Positions 8,838 to 18,219 are shown, numbered from the stretch's first letter. The stretch is 64,000 nucleotides of DNA from RCC1774 sp050330855 (GCA_050330855.1 JBHJNL010000057.1:8164-72163); one strand, 5' to 3'. The notes: generated by a model not told the origin, from the sequence alone. Numbers and translations are program-made.

Positions 8838-11171
8838 CTAACGACTCCCGATTGCCACCAGGGTATCTAGCTTTGACAAGGGTACCCCTGAACGCTGGGC
8901 AGCCTCAGACCGACTGTAGCCACGACGCAAAAGTCGGACGGCATCCTGAGTCTTGCGCCAAGTCGGGCCGTCGGGAACAATCTTGCCCGCGTTACGGGCG
9001 ACAACTAGCCCTCGCATGATAGCGTTCGCTTCGCTTAGGGATTGACCAGAGACACTTGAAGTATCCCAAGGCTGAATCGCGTCGCCTTGGGGCACATTTG
9101 TCTTTGTCCGTGTTGCCACCACGGGCTTCTTTGCAGGGGCAGTGCGTTTAGGCGCAGGTGGTCTAGAGATAGGTGATCTAGGCGAAATTGGGGCAGGACG
9201 AGCCGCTATCGGTTTTGGAGGCGATGTTTGTTTTGCTGGTGTGGGTTGCTGAGCAGCGGTTGTGGGCTGGCGTAGCTCAATGGCGACGGTTCGTTTAAGT
9301 TGTTGCCCATTGGCATCAACCGCCTGCAGCAGGAGTACCCCTTTTTGATAGGAAGGATTTAGATTGATCGTTGTTTTACCCGTGGCCGGTACTACACCCG
9401 GTACCGGGTAAATAGCAGCTCTAACTTCGTTACCGCCTTTGACAGTCCACTCTAAATTGAGCTTGGGTTTTTGCCCCAACTTGGCGACATCATAAATATA
9501 TTTATCGGTGACTGGCTGACCGTTAATGCGAAAGCTAGCGACCTGAAGAGGCTGAGGCTTCACCTCAATGGGGCCGGTTGTTTGGGGCAGGGCCGCGGCC
9601 GTGAGTCGACCTTGGGGCTGCACAACCAGCTTAAACATATAGCGACCTGGGTCTTGGATGTTAGTGGGTACCCCCTTGCAGACTAAGGATTGCTTAACCT
9701 TGCAATAGGGCTGCAGATCTTTGGGGACTTGACCCGCAATTAAGGGATAGGTCTGGAGCTGACCATTGGACTGACGGAGCTGTAGCTCTTTTATTTGACG
9801 GGGATGGGTAATTTCCCAGTCTAAAAGGATGCCAGTATTATTTCCTTTTTTCTCTGTTGCCGCACCCGTGGACTGTTTGGACGAACTCGGTGTCTTGACC
9901 TGCAACACGCCGACCGTTTTTTCTTGAGAGGCATATTGGGTGTTCGGTGAAAAGAAAGCCACAATCTTGGGCGTGGGGTTCGGAGTCAGTGCGATCGCAT
10001 CCGTTAGTTTGGAGTCGGTGGGCCGGGTCGCTGATGCTGGGCTGAAGCTCTGCAGCCTAAACTGATAGAGCTGGGCATTCGGCAACGCCGCTAAAATATT
10101 TTTACACACCAGCGCTTGGGGTTTAGCTTGGGTCTCGAACTGGCAAAAGCCCTGCTTAGCATTAGGCTCTTGCAGTTCAGACGGAATGCCCTTACTGAAA
10201 TCAAAGGTCTTAATGATTTGCGCTCCGGTACTACCCTGGCGCACCAGTGAGAGCGTTTGAAGCTGCTGTGGGTTTTTAATCACCCAATTGAGACGAACCG
10301 ACTCTTGCTCCCTTGCCTCTGGATCGGTTGTGGCCTGCAGCGCTGTGATCTCAGGTTGGAGGGAACTCTGTTGACTCCACAATACCCAGCCTAGTGCGGC
10401 TGCAACGGCAGCACCCAGCGCTAGGGGTAACAGGAGGCGAGGCACCTTTCTTGAACGCTGCCAAGTTGTGACACCCTGGGGAAATTGACTGGGAAGCGGC
10501 AAGCCATCTTGATCTTCAAGCCCCACTTCAAACTGAATTTGACGCGGTTGCCCAATCTGAAATCGCTTGTGTGTTCGCTGCACCGCTAATGCAACACTGA
10601 CCTCCGTTTCTGGGTCTAAGCGAACGTTGGATGGCTCTATCTGATAAGTGACAGCACTTCTACCGCTCAGACTGCGGGCCTGCACCACTAGATTTCGGGG
10701 GACAGGCCCGTCATTTTTTAAGAGCAGTTGATAATGGCCCGTACGGCCCATGACGCTCTGAGATGCTGGCGTCAAGGCCATAAATAGATCACAGGCTGGC
10801 TCGATCTGCAGATAGATGGCCTGATGATGCTCTGTGTCCAATTGAGAGTGCAGGGTGAGCAGGAGTTGTTCTGCTCGAACCAGAGCATTCGCGGGGGGGT
10901 GAACCTGTACCTGGATTGTCCCGGTTTGCCCCGGCTCTAGCTCAAGGCTATTAAATTTGACCACCAGCCCCGTCCAGACCTGAACATCAGGATAAATGAT
11001 GGTGTAATAACGTTCTGGCAATCCAGCACAGACAAGCTGAAAGCGGTCAACGTCATCGGCCTGATTCTCTACGGTCAGTTCAATGGTTAGCGTTTGACCC
11101 ATCTGCAAAACAGAAGGATGTACGGCGGATGTCTCTGGTGTGATGTCACACCTGTAGGTGTCCATGGTCAA
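8838..11171 (-). CDS. Large single-pass membrane protein with Ig-like domains and a C-terminal HTH-like motif
   Basis: I do not recognise a named family for this 777-residue protein. Residues ~10-235 look like two beta-rich, COG1470/Ig-like modules (for example LTIELTVENQADDVDRFQL and GHYQLLLKNDGPVPRNLVV). A single strong transmembrane helix lies at ~244-265. Residues ~270-630 contain further repeated beta-rich modules with the recurring pattern LDWEI/LNWVIKNPQQLQTLSL. Residues ~640-705 are Pro/Lys/Thr-rich. The last ~35 residues (LLRRGYSRSEAAQRSGVP..) resemble a short helix-turn-helix. No signal peptide precedes the first module, so topology is unclear. The start could be the ATG at 11171 or the next ATG two codons on. 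It has no clear operon partner. Confidence 0.75.
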   Translation of the reverse strand: MTMDTYRCDITPETSAVHPSVLQMGQTLTIELTVENQADDVDRFQLVCAGLPERYYTIIYPDVQVWTGLVVKFNSLELEPGQTGTIQVQVHPPANALVRAEQLLLTLHSQLDTEHHQAIYLQIEPACDLFMALTPASQSVMGRTGHYQLLLKNDGPVPRNLVVQARSLSGRSAVTYQIEPSNVRLDPETEVSVALAVQRTHKRFQIGQPRQIQFEVGLEDQDGLPLPSQFPQGVTTWQRSRKVPRLLLPLALGAAVAAALGWVLWSQQSSLQPEITALQATTDPEAREQESVRLNWVIKNPQQLQTLSLVRQGSTGAQIIKTFDFSKGIPSELQEPNAKQGFCQFETQAKPQALVCKNILAALPNAQLYQFRLQSFSPASATRPTDSKLTDAIALTPNPTPKIVAFFSPNTQYASQEKTVGVLQVKTPSSSKQSTGAATEKKGNNTGILLDWEITHPRQIKELQLRQSNGQLQTYPLIAGQVPKDLQPYCKVKQSLVCKGVPTNIQDPGRYMFKLVVQPQGRLTAAALPQTTGPIEVKPQPLQVASFRINGQPVTDKYIYDVAKLGQKPKLNLEWTVKGGNEVRAAIYPVPGVVPATGKTTINLNPSYQKGVLLLQAVDANGQQLKRTVAIELRQPTTAAQQPTPAKQTSPPKPIAARPAPISPRSPISRPPAPKRTAPAKKPVVATRTKTNVPQGDAIQPWDTSSVSGQSLSEANAIMRGLVVARNAGKIVPDGPTWRKTQDAVRLLRRGYSRSEAAQRSGVPLSKLDTLVAIGSR

Positions 11172-11562
11172 TGAATCCCAAAATAATGGTGCTGCCTACG
11201 GCTATATTCTGAACCGAGATCAATGACTGAGGTTCAATGAACCACTTTGGTCCCATCATTGATTCCATACAATGTAAAAATACCGCTGATCGACGAGGCA
11301 ATCTTCCCCCTGGTATTTTTTACCCTGTTGCCAAGGCAGAATGCATTGAGGATAACTTTCTTTATTTGCTCTGGCAAGAGGACTCGTTTCACTGAGGCAA
11401 TGGTCTATTTTTTTAGACGCAGAAGGGAGAGGCTAATCTCCTAGCCAAAAACAGCATTAAGATTAAGCTAATAAGCAGGGATCCTTTAGTGTTGAGGTTT
11501 TTGGACCTGATACATATCCCTACGTGTGATTTATATCCCTATCTTCTGAGCTATTTGTACCC
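11172..11562. other. Intergenic region, no supported gene
   Basis: This ~390 bp gap lies between the divergent 777-residue protein gene and the GNAT gene. It is A/T-richer than its surroundings. A 65-codon frame at 11247-11444 has no recognisable protein character and is not supported. I see a weak GGCTA/TAGCC hairpin near 11432-11447 and no other structure. Promoters for both flanking genes presumably lie here. Confidence 0.4.
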
Positions 11563-12024
11563 TTGTTCTCTGCTAAATCTCCCCGCATTATTACAAAAGC
11601 AAACGATGAAAGCCTGAACGCGACAGTGCTAAACCAACTGTTTGCCAAGGCTGGGTTGCCGACCCGAAATATTGAAAAGCTTGAGGTGGCGCTTTCGCAC
11701 TCACTGTTGTTTGTGACGGCTAAAGTGCTTAAGGACGATACTGTCGTTGGTTTTGTGCGAGTGACCGGAGATGGAATTTTCAATGCAGCCATTTGGGATC
11801 TTGTGGTTGATCCAAGCTTTGCGGGTGATCAAGAGATCAAGAAGATGCTGCTGCAGCGCCTCAAGCAAGAAATTCGACGTACGGGCCTGCAATGTTCGGT
11901 CACCATTTTTGCCCAGCCAGAGGATGTTGAGCTATTAGAGCAGGTGAACTTTAGTGAAGATCAAGACGGTATCCGCGCCATGTCTTTACGGAGCAGCTTA
12001 CTCAATCAGCGATCGCCCCAGTAG
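11563..12024 (+). CDS. GNAT-family N-acetyltransferase-like protein
   Basis: This protein of about 153 residues has GNAT-fold features. It has an N-terminal helix region, the central strand VVGFVRVTGDGIFNAAIWDLVVDPSF, and the acetyl-CoA-binding helix region FAGDQEIKKMLLQRLKQEIRRTG. The usual Q/RxxGxG/A pyrophosphate loop is poorly conserved here (AGDQEI), so catalytic competence is uncertain. The only reasonable start I find is TTG at 11563, because an in-frame TGA lies 12 codons upstream and no ATG or GTG intervenes. Related cyanobacterial proteins exist with unknown substrates. It converges on the nuclease gene 26 bp downstream. Confidence 0.7.
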   Translation: MFSAKSPRIITKANDESLNATVLNQLFAKAGLPTRNIEKLEVALSHSLLFVTAKVLKDDTVVGFVRVTGDGIFNAAIWDLVVDPSFAGDQEIKKMLLQRLKQEIRRTGLQCSVTIFAQPEDVELLEQVNFSEDQDGIRAMSLRSSLLNQRSPQ

Positions 12025-12050
12025 AAGAGATTAGTCTCACAGGGCAGGCC

Positions 12051-12830
12051 TCAAATGGGGATTTCTGCAATGTCATCAAGCTCCATCACATCAGTTTCGG
12101 GCTGCTCTCTGCCGCCTCGACAACGGGTGAAAAAGGGGCAGCGATCGCACCGTCCGGTCGAGATTGCAGTCTGTTCAAGATTTTGACCGTTACCATAGGC
12201 GACCAACCCTTTTGAAAGCTGCGCTAGCATCTGGGTCAGATCTTGGTGGGTTTGCTGGTGCTGGCTTGTGTCATAGGGCAGCACGAGGGTATGGGATTCG
12301 CCAGGGCGGGTTTGGGCAAACCAATAGACCATGGCAACCTGTTCCGGCGCATAGCTGCTGTTTTCCACCAAGATGTAGGGATATAATCGGGTTTGCCAGC
12401 TCTGGCGCAGCCGTTCAAGATTGCGGGGACGAGTATAGGTTTTCCAGTCTAAGATCTGGGCCTGCTGAGGATTTTGAATTAGACGATCGTACACCGCCAC
12501 TAGGGTGAAGTCACCCCAAGAGAGTAACTGCTGGTGTTCACTCAATGAGTCTCCGGCAATCAGCGGTGGGGGTGACTGGTCTAGGGTTTCAAACCACTGT
12601 CTGAGTTGTTCATTCACGCCCAAAAAAGGCCGGATATTCAGACCCAGCGATCGCTGCTGCAAAAGATGGTGAAACTGCGATCCGAGAATCTGCTGCTCCG
12701 GTTGGAGTGCCACCGTGGGTAAGCCCCACTGCTCAAGGTATCGATACTGAAACTGACGAGGGCACTCGATGAGCTGGTTCAGGTGGCTTTGCGAGAGTTG
12801 CCAAATCGGGGTTGCGATCGCATCCAACAT
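12051..12830 (-). CDS. PD-(D/E)XK nuclease superfamily protein (RecB/Cas4-like)
   Basis: The ~259-residue product (start at the ATG at 12830; a second ATG lies at 12851) has the architecture of RecB-like PD-(D/E)XK nucleases. It has an N-terminal SQSHLNQLIECPRQFQYRYLEQWG segment with a CPRQF cysteine, a central HHLL motif, then LVAVYDRLIQNPQQAQILDWKTYTRP. In that last segment Asp of YDRL, Asp of ILDWK and the Lys form the catalytic D...DxK set. A C-terminal cysteine group GRCDRCPFFTRC, with the early CPRQF cysteine, could hold an iron-sulfur cluster as in AddB/Cas4. There is no CRISPR array or recBCD neighbour, so a housekeeping DNA-processing role is more likely than defence. Confidence 0.83.
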   Translation of the reverse strand: MLDAIATPIWQLSQSHLNQLIECPRQFQYRYLEQWGLPTVALQPEQQILGSQFHHLLQQRSLGLNIRPFLGVNEQLRQWFETLDQSPPPLIAGDSLSEHQQLLSWGDFTLVAVYDRLIQNPQQAQILDWKTYTRPRNLERLRQSWQTRLYPYILVENSSYAPEQVAMVYWFAQTRPGESHTLVLPYDTSQHQQTHQDLTQMLAQLSKGLVAYGNGQNLEQTAISTGRCDRCPFFTRCRGGREQPETDVMELDDIAEIPI

Positions 12831-13066
12831 TGTTTCCCCGGCTCCTCCCATCCCAACGGCATCACACTAGACCCAGACTGACTGCATCCTTGCGAATTGT
12901 AAGCATCCTAAGCTGTTTCTCAGTGTAGTCTCTTACACTTATGCGTTGGAGTCTGTCCCAGCATGAGACAGATAATTTTCTCTACCGGCAGCACCGTTAT
13001 TACGTTTGCCGACACCGCCAGGGATGTACCCTAGGTTATGTATTGGTAATCATTAGGATTAGCGCA

Positions 13067-14044
13067 ATGATTGAGGTTGAGCACCTAAGCAAAACCTATG
13101 GCTCAACGACAGCAATCAAGGATCTCTCCTTCAAAGCTGAACCGGGAGAGATTCTAGGGCTACTGGGACCCAATGGCGCTGGAAAAACCACCACCATGCG
13201 GATTTTGGCCGGATACCTACCGGCGACGCAGGGAGAAGCACGCATTGCAGGTTATGAAGTTCATGAGAACCCCATGGCAGTGCGGCGGCGGATTGGTTAC
13301 CTACCCGAAACCCCACCCCTCTACCTCGATATGACCGTCGAGGGCTATCTCTATTTTGTCTCTCGAATTAAAGGCGTGCCCGCCGGGGAACGCACCAAAA
13401 AAGTGACCCTCGCCATTGAACGGTGTAATCTGCTCAAAAAACGACGCGTTTTAATTCACAAGCTGTCCAAGGGATTTCGGCAACGGGTGGGTATCGCCCA
13501 GGCCATCGTCCACGATCCCCCCGCGATTATTCTCGATGAACCCACCGTCGGCCTCGATCCGCGCCAGATTATTGATGTTCGCAATTTAATTAAAACCCTG
13601 GCCGAAGATAAAACCGTACTGCTCTCAACCCACATCTTGCCCGAAGTGAGTATGACCTGCCATCGAGCCGTGATTATTAACCATGGTGAGGTCGTCGCCG
13701 TTGATACCCTCGAAGACTTGATGGCTCAAAGGACCGGCGGCATCGTCTACGACCTAGAGGTGCAGGCACTCCCAGAAGAGGTCGGAACCCGACTTCGTCA
13801 TCTTGACGGCCTCAAAATGATGAAGCAGTTAGGTGAGCCAAATACCGAAAGGCAGCAGGTGCAAATCACCACCACCACAGGCGTAGAGCTGGGTCCGCAA
13901 ATTGCCGCCACCTTGATTGAGAGCGGCATTGAACTTTATGAAATGCGGCGAGTCACCAAAAGCCTAGAGGATATCTTTCTAAACTTGACGACAGAGGAGC
14001 AAGTGCCCTCCGATGAAGCCGATCTTGACGAGGAAGACAGTTAA
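13067..14044 (+). CDS. ABC transporter ATP-binding protein (GldA-like)
   Basis: The 325-residue ATPase has Walker A GPNGAGKTTT at ~34-43, signature LSKGFRQRVGIAQA, Walker B AIILDEPTVGLD and a ~100-residue C-terminal extension. I start it at the ATG at 13067 (MIEVEHLSKTYGS), where homologous ATPases begin. The longer frame from 12941 is not protein-like. It overlaps the permease gene by one base (TAATG), indicating translational coupling. With the next three genes it forms the ATPase-permease-GldG-DUF4340 set found in many cyanobacteria and Bacteroidota. The Bacteroidota version (GldAFG) is linked to gliding. The cyanobacterial role is not settled. Confidence 0.92.
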   Translation: MIEVEHLSKTYGSTTAIKDLSFKAEPGEILGLLGPNGAGKTTTMRILAGYLPATQGEARIAGYEVHENPMAVRRRIGYLPETPPLYLDMTVEGYLYFVSRIKGVPAGERTKKVTLAIERCNLLKKRRVLIHKLSKGFRQRVGIAQAIVHDPPAIILDEPTVGLDPRQIIDVRNLIKTLAEDKTVLLSTHILPEVSMTCHRAVIINHGEVVAVDTLEDLMAQRTGGIVYDLEVQALPEEVGTRLRHLDGLKMMKQLGEPNTERQQVQITTTTGVELGPQIAATLIESGIELYEMRRVTKSLEDIFLNLTTEEQVPSDEADLDEEDS

Positions 14045-14847
14045 TGAGATTGCTGACGAATAACGTTCTTGCCATCTATCGCAAAGAACTACAGGGATAT
14101 TTCAAGGCTCCTTTACCCTATGTGATTGCAGGAATTTTTTGGTTGCTAGCGGGGCTTTTCTTTCTATTCATTTTGCAAAGCGTCGTGGTTGAGACCGCCA
14201 AGTTTGATCTGCTACAAAGCCAGCTCAATGACCCCGCGCCTTCAATAGACGTACCAGAACAAATTCTGCAAAGTTTTTTAGGGGTAATGGGATCCTTAGT
14301 ATTGGTGATTCTACCCATTCTCTCCATGGGACTCTATGCAGAAGAGCGGAAGCGGGGCACCTTAGAGCTGTTGGCGACTTCACCGATTACAAACTGGGCG
14401 GTGGCTTTGGGAAAGCTGATGGCGGTGCTCACCTTCTTTATCACTCTGGTGATCCCGATTATTATGCTAGAGGCGTTAACCTTCAATAGTGCGAGTCCGC
14501 CGCTGCCCCTTGAACTTTTGCTGGCAAGTCATTTAGGTCTTGTTCTGCTGGCTGCAGCCATTTTGTCTCTGGGGCTGTTCATCTCGTCGCTAACCGACAG
14601 CGTGATTTTGGCGGCGATTTTAACCTTTGCTGTGATTCTGGTGCTGTGGATTTTAGATCTACTAGGGGAAAGTCTGGGCGGTCCCCTAGGCGCAGTCCTC
14701 AATCATCTATCCCTTTTGAAGCACTATTCCACTCTCAGCCAAGGGGTACTAGAGAGCAGCAGCATTATTCTGTTTGTCAGCTACATTATCCTCGGTCTAT
14801 TTTTGACAGCTCAGTCCATTGATTTATTTAGGTTTCAGCGTTCCTAG
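14044..14847 (+). CDS. ABC-2 permease subunit (GldF-like)
   Basis: The 267-residue protein begins NVLAIYRKELQGYFKAPLPYVIAGIFWLLAG, the typical start of GldF/NosY-like ABC-2 permeases, and has six hydrophobic segments. The MGLYAEERKRGTLELLATSPI motif after the second helix is the family hallmark. Its start codon overlaps the stop codon of the ATPase gene by one base, and the GldG-like gene follows 49 bp downstream. It should form a membrane complex with both. Confidence 0.92.
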   Translation: MRLLTNNVLAIYRKELQGYFKAPLPYVIAGIFWLLAGLFFLFILQSVVVETAKFDLLQSQLNDPAPSIDVPEQILQSFLGVMGSLVLVILPILSMGLYAEERKRGTLELLATSPITNWAVALGKLMAVLTFFITLVIPIIMLEALTFNSASPPLPLELLLASHLGLVLLAAAILSLGLFISSLTDSVILAAILTFAVILVLWILDLLGESLGGPLGAVLNHLSLLKHYSTLSQGVLESSSIILFVSYIILGLFLTAQSIDLFRFQRS

Positions 14848-14896
14848 TTGCGGCCTGAGTCTTTCTTTTTAGTCCATCTTCATTGTTAGAGTCTCT

Positions 14897-16750
14897 GTGA
14901 AACGTTCTTTGCCTCGTCTTAAAGGGTTCTCGAAGCTAGCGGTACTCCTGCTATGGTTGGGGGTATTTTTGATGATGGCGGGCCTGTGTGCTGGCCTCAT
15001 TTCGGGCACATGGAGTACCGTGCCAGTGGGGTTGTTCATCGGTGGCCTTGTGGTTCTAGGGGTTTGGATCCTGCTGCACTGGCAATATTCCCCTCAATCT
15101 TCTGGGAGTTGGTGGCGACGGCGCTCTATTCAAGCTGGCAGCAATGCATTCGTTGCGGCAACGTCAGTGATTGTGATTCTGGGGCTGATTAATTTTCTCG
15201 CCGTTCGCTACCCCGCTAAACTTGATTTGACTGAGGCTAAGATTTTTTCGTTAGCCCCCCAATCCAAGCAGATGGTCAGGGCTTTAGATCAGTCTCTTAA
15301 GGTGATGGTATTCAATAATGCTGTCGATCCTCAGAAAAGAACGTTGTTAGAGCAATATCAGCGACTCAACCCCAACCGGTTTGAATTTGCTTTTGTAGAC
15401 CCACAGGCGCAGCCAGGGTTAGCCCAAAAATATAAGGTTAAAGTGGCTGGAACGGTCGTCTTAGATCTTGCGGGTCGGAGCAAAACCTTAGATTCTGACC
15501 TGTCGGAGGTTAGTTTGACGGCGGCAATCGCCGCACTTGTGAGCGATCGCAAAACCCAAGTCTTTATCATGCAAGGGCATGGCGAGATGCCTATTTCTGG
15601 TGCCCAGGCCAGTCTTGCCGATGCCATTGAAGCGATGCAAAAGCAGGGATTTAAGATTGACCTTCTCAACTTTGCTGAACGTAAGCAGATTCCTGCCGAG
15701 ACGGATGTCTTAATCGTGGCTGGACCCAAACGAGCCTTTTTACCAGCGGAGGTGCAGCTTTTAGAGGCCTATATGCAACAGGGGGGCAGAGCGTTATTCA
15801 TGCTCGATCCTGAGACAGAGCATAGCCTTGATGGTTTCTTGAAAAAGTGGGGAATTACCCTGGATGAACGCCTCGTTGTCGATGCCTCTGGCTCTGGTCA
15901 ACTCCTGGGTTTAGGGCCTGCCGTTCCCATTGTTATTGCCTATGGCCCCCACCCCATTACCAAAGATTTTGCTCAGGGGCTGACGTACTATCCCATCGCT
16001 CAGTCTCTCAATTTTCAGCAAATTCCCGGTCAAGAGATGACGGAGCTGCTCCGCACCGGAGAAGGGAGCTGGGCAGAGTCAAACCCCGATAGTGAACAGC
16101 TTCAATTTGATCCCAAGACCGATCGCCAAGGCCCACTGGTGCTAGGGGTTGCCGTTGAAAAAGCTCCACCGGAGCAGAAAGCGTCTCCCACAGCAACACC
16201 GAGTTCTGCTCCCTCAGCAACACCGAGTTCTGCTCCCACAGCAACGCCACAGCCCTCATCCGCAACGCCGCCGATCTCTTCGCCCAGTAGCCCTACGCCC
16301 AGCCCAGCCGCATCTCCATCGGCTAGCCCGACTGCATCTGTCAGTCCGACCGCATCAGCTAGCCCGACCGCATCTATCAGCCCACCTACCCCTGCGGCGT
16401 CACCTAGTTCTCCCCCCCCGGTTTCTTCTTCTGCCTCTAGCCCCAATCCATCTGAGCCGACGAAGCCCCCTGTCTCTCAATCTCCGGCGCGGCTGGTGGT
16501 GATTGGAGATTCTGACTTTTCCTCTTCTGGGCCGTTTAAGCAGGTTCTGAACGGCGATCTGTTTCTCAATGCGGTGACTTGGCTAGGGGATGATGACGAG
16601 AGTGCCTCCCTTTCCATTCGACCCAAGGTGGTGACCAATCGTCGGCTCGATATTACCCCTCGTCGTCGACAGTTTTTGAGTGCGTTGGGGGTTCTACTGC
16701 CGGTGAGTGCGTTGGGGGTAGCGGTCACACTCTGGTGGCAGCGACGATAG
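14897..16750 (+). CDS. GldG-family ABC-associated protein with Ser/Pro/Thr/Ala-rich insert
   Basis: This 617-residue protein starts at GTG (14897). It has two N-terminal transmembrane segments (~12-35 and ~42-62), a third at ~80-100, and then a large extracytoplasmic GldG domain (DLTEAKIFSLAPQSKQMVRAL, VFIMQGHGEMPISG, DVLIVAGPKRAF, GGRALFMLDPE). A final transmembrane helix lies near the C-terminus. Between about residues 424 and 528 the domain is interrupted by a low-complexity S/P/T/A linker encoded by tandem DNA repeats. The conserved domain then resumes with RLVVIGDSDFSSSG. It is part of the ATPase/permease operon and probably works as its periplasm-facing partner. Confidence 0.88.
   Translation: MKRSLPRLKGFSKLAVLLLWLGVFLMMAGLCAGLISGTWSTVPVGLFIGGLVVLGVWILLHWQYSPQSSGSWWRRRSIQAGSNAFVAATSVIVILGLINFLAVRYPAKLDLTEAKIFSLAPQSKQMVRALDQSLKVMVFNNAVDPQKRTLLEQYQRLNPNRFEFAFVDPQAQPGLAQKYKVKVAGTVVLDLAGRSKTLDSDLSEVSLTAAIAALVSDRKTQVFIMQGHGEMPISGAQASLADAIEAMQKQGFKIDLLNFAERKQIPAETDVLIVAGPKRAFLPAEVQLLEAYMQQGGRALFMLDPETEHSLDGFLKKWGITLDERLVVDASGSGQLLGLGPAVPIVIAYGPHPITKDFAQGLTYYPIAQSLNFQQIPGQEMTELLRTGEGSWAESNPDSEQLQFDPKTDRQGPLVLGVAVEKAPPEQKASPTATPSSAPSATPSSAPTATPQPSSATPPISSPSSPTPSPAASPSASPTASVSPTASASPTASISPPTPAASPSSPPPVSSSASSPNPSEPTKPPVSQSPARLVVIGDSDFSSSGPFKQVLNGDLFLNAVTWLGDDDESASLSIRPKVVTNRRLDITPRRRQFLSALGVLLPVSALGVAVTLWWQRR
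16175..16400 (+). repeat. In-frame tandem repeats in the GldG-like gene
   Basis: The DNA contains two near-identical 24-nt copies around CCGAGTTCTGCTCC (about 16196-16245). They are followed by several 18-nt units of the type AGCCCGACCGCATCT (about 16318-16385). All units are multiples of three, so copy-number change preserves the frame. They encode the S/P/T/A-rich linker. Confidence 0.8.
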
Positions 16751-16765
16751 GATCTATGAACAGCG

Positions 16766-17371
16766 ATGAAGTCTAATACTCTAATTCTGGTCATGATTGC
16801 GCTCCTTTTTGGGGGGGGCGTCTTTTTCTTTGATCGTCAACAACAGGCGCAGAAATCTGAGACGGAAGCAGCAACGGCGACACCGCTATTTAGCTTCAGT
16901 GAAGACGATGTGCAGCGCCTACGCATTACCACACCGGCCCAAACACTAGTGTTTCAAAGAGCCACCAGTGGTCCTTCTACATGGAGCCTAGGAGCGTCCT
17001 TAACCAGCCCTGCCGATGAAGCTGCGGTCCTATTTCTGGTTAATCTGTTAGCGACGGCGCAGCGCGATCGCATCCTAGAGGCTTCTGCCCAGCAGTTCAA
17101 AGAATTTGGTCTGGAACCGCCGACGGCGACGGTGGTCGTGACGCTCAAAAACCAGAAAAGCCACACGCTGGTTATCGGCGGCAAGGACTTTAACCAAAGA
17201 AAGGTCTATGCCCTCGTTGATCCCCCGCCAGCCGCGACGGAAAAGAATGCCGTTACCTTGGTGCCGACGACGTTCTTAGATGCGATCGCACGTCCTCTCT
17301 CAGAATGGAAATACAGCCCTCCGGAGTCGTTGACGCCATCCCCAACTCCAATCCCAACCCCGTCACCGTAA
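16766..17371 (+). CDS. DUF4340 domain-containing protein
   Basis: The 201-residue protein has one N-terminal transmembrane anchor (LILVMIALLFGGGVFFF, residues ~5-22) and an extracytoplasmic DUF4340 module. The module shows LFSFSEDDVQRLRITTPAQTL, RDRILEASAQQFKEFGLEPP and TLVIGGKDFNQRKVYALV. The end is a short TPSPTPIPTPSP tail. DUF4340 genes regularly follow gldG-like genes in cyanobacteria, so it is probably an accessory subunit of this ABC complex. Its TAA stop overlaps the purU ATG by one base (TAATG). Confidence 0.88.
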   Translation: MKSNTLILVMIALLFGGGVFFFDRQQQAQKSETEAATATPLFSFSEDDVQRLRITTPAQTLVFQRATSGPSTWSLGASLTSPADEAAVLFLVNLLATAQRDRILEASAQQFKEFGLEPPTATVVVTLKNQKSHTLVIGGKDFNQRKVYALVDPPPAATEKNAVTLVPTTFLDAIARPLSEWKYSPPESLTPSPTPIPTPSP

Positions 17372-18219
17372 TGTCCACCGCCAGACTTCTGATTTCTTGC
17401 CCTGATCAGCAGGGATTGGTCGCCAAGATCTCAAATTTCATCTATGCCAATGGCGGCAATATTATCCATGCCGATCACCATACAGACTTTGTGGTGGACC
17501 GATTTTTGACTCGCATTGAGTGGCAGTTAGAGAGTTTTAAGCTGCCTCGCGAGTTGATTGGTCCTGCTTTTCAGGCCATTGCCGACCCCCTAGATGCGAC
17601 CTGGGAGCTGCACTTTTCTGACACAGTCCCTCGGATTGCCATCTGGGTCAGCCGCCAAGATCATTGCCTCTACGATTTAATTCTGCGCCAGCGAGCCAAA
17701 GAACTACAGGCCGAAATCGTGGTGATTATAAGCAACCATGCCAAGTTAGGAGAGATAGCGGCCCAATTTGGAATAGACTTCCATCACATTCCGATCTCAG
17801 CCGAAATCAAAGTCGAGCAAGAGGTGAAGCAGCTAGCGCTACTGGGGCAATACAGCGTTGATCTGGTGGTGCTCGCCAAATACATGCAGATTCTCAGCGC
17901 TGACTTTATTCACCAGTTTCCTCAGATTATTAATATTCATCATTCCTTCTTACCCGCTTTTGCGGGCGCTAACCCTTATCAGCGTGCCCATGAACGCGGC
18001 GTCAAAATTATTGGAGCGACGGCCCACTACGCCACGGCAGACCTGGATCAAGGCCCGATTATTGAGCAAGATGTGGTTCGAGTTAGCCATCGTGATGAAG
18101 CCAGAGATCTGATCCGCAAAGGCAAAGATATGGAGCGTGTTGTTCTGGCTAGAGCCGTGCGGCTCCATTTGCAAAATCGAGTCTTGGTTTATGGAAACCG
18201 TACGGTGGTGTTTGGCTAA
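17371..18219 (+). CDS. purU: Formyltetrahydrofolate deformylase
   Basis: The enzyme hydrolyses 10-formyl-THF to formate and THF, balancing one-carbon pools; this matters under photorespiration, when glycine decarboxylase consumes THF. The 282-residue product starts at the ATG at 17371 (MSTARLLISCPDQQGLVAKIS). It has an N-terminal ACT domain (~1-80) and a C-terminal formyltransferase fold. The catalytic Asn and His lie in INIHHSFLPAF and the catalytic Asp in ATADLDQGPIIEQD. The start overlaps the end of the DUF4340 gene, so the two are translationally coupled although functionally unrelated. The pair gcvHT elsewhere in this window acts on the same folate pool. Confidence 0.95.
   Translation: MSTARLLISCPDQQGLVAKISNFIYANGGNIIHADHHTDFVVDRFLTRIEWQLESFKLPRELIGPAFQAIADPLDATWELHFSDTVPRIAIWVSRQDHCLYDLILRQRAKELQAEIVVIISNHAKLGEIAAQFGIDFHHIPISAEIKVEQEVKQLALLGQYSVDLVVLAKYMQILSADFIHQFPQIINIHHSFLPAFAGANPYQRAHERGVKIIGATAHYATADLDQGPIIEQDVVRVSHRDEARDLIRKGKDMERVVLARAVRLHLQNRVLVYGNRTVVFG

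Noticed and set aside
11247..11444. 65-codon plus-strand frame between the 777-residue protein gene and the GNAT gene
   Set aside because: Composition is not protein-like, and no start region or neighbour supports it.
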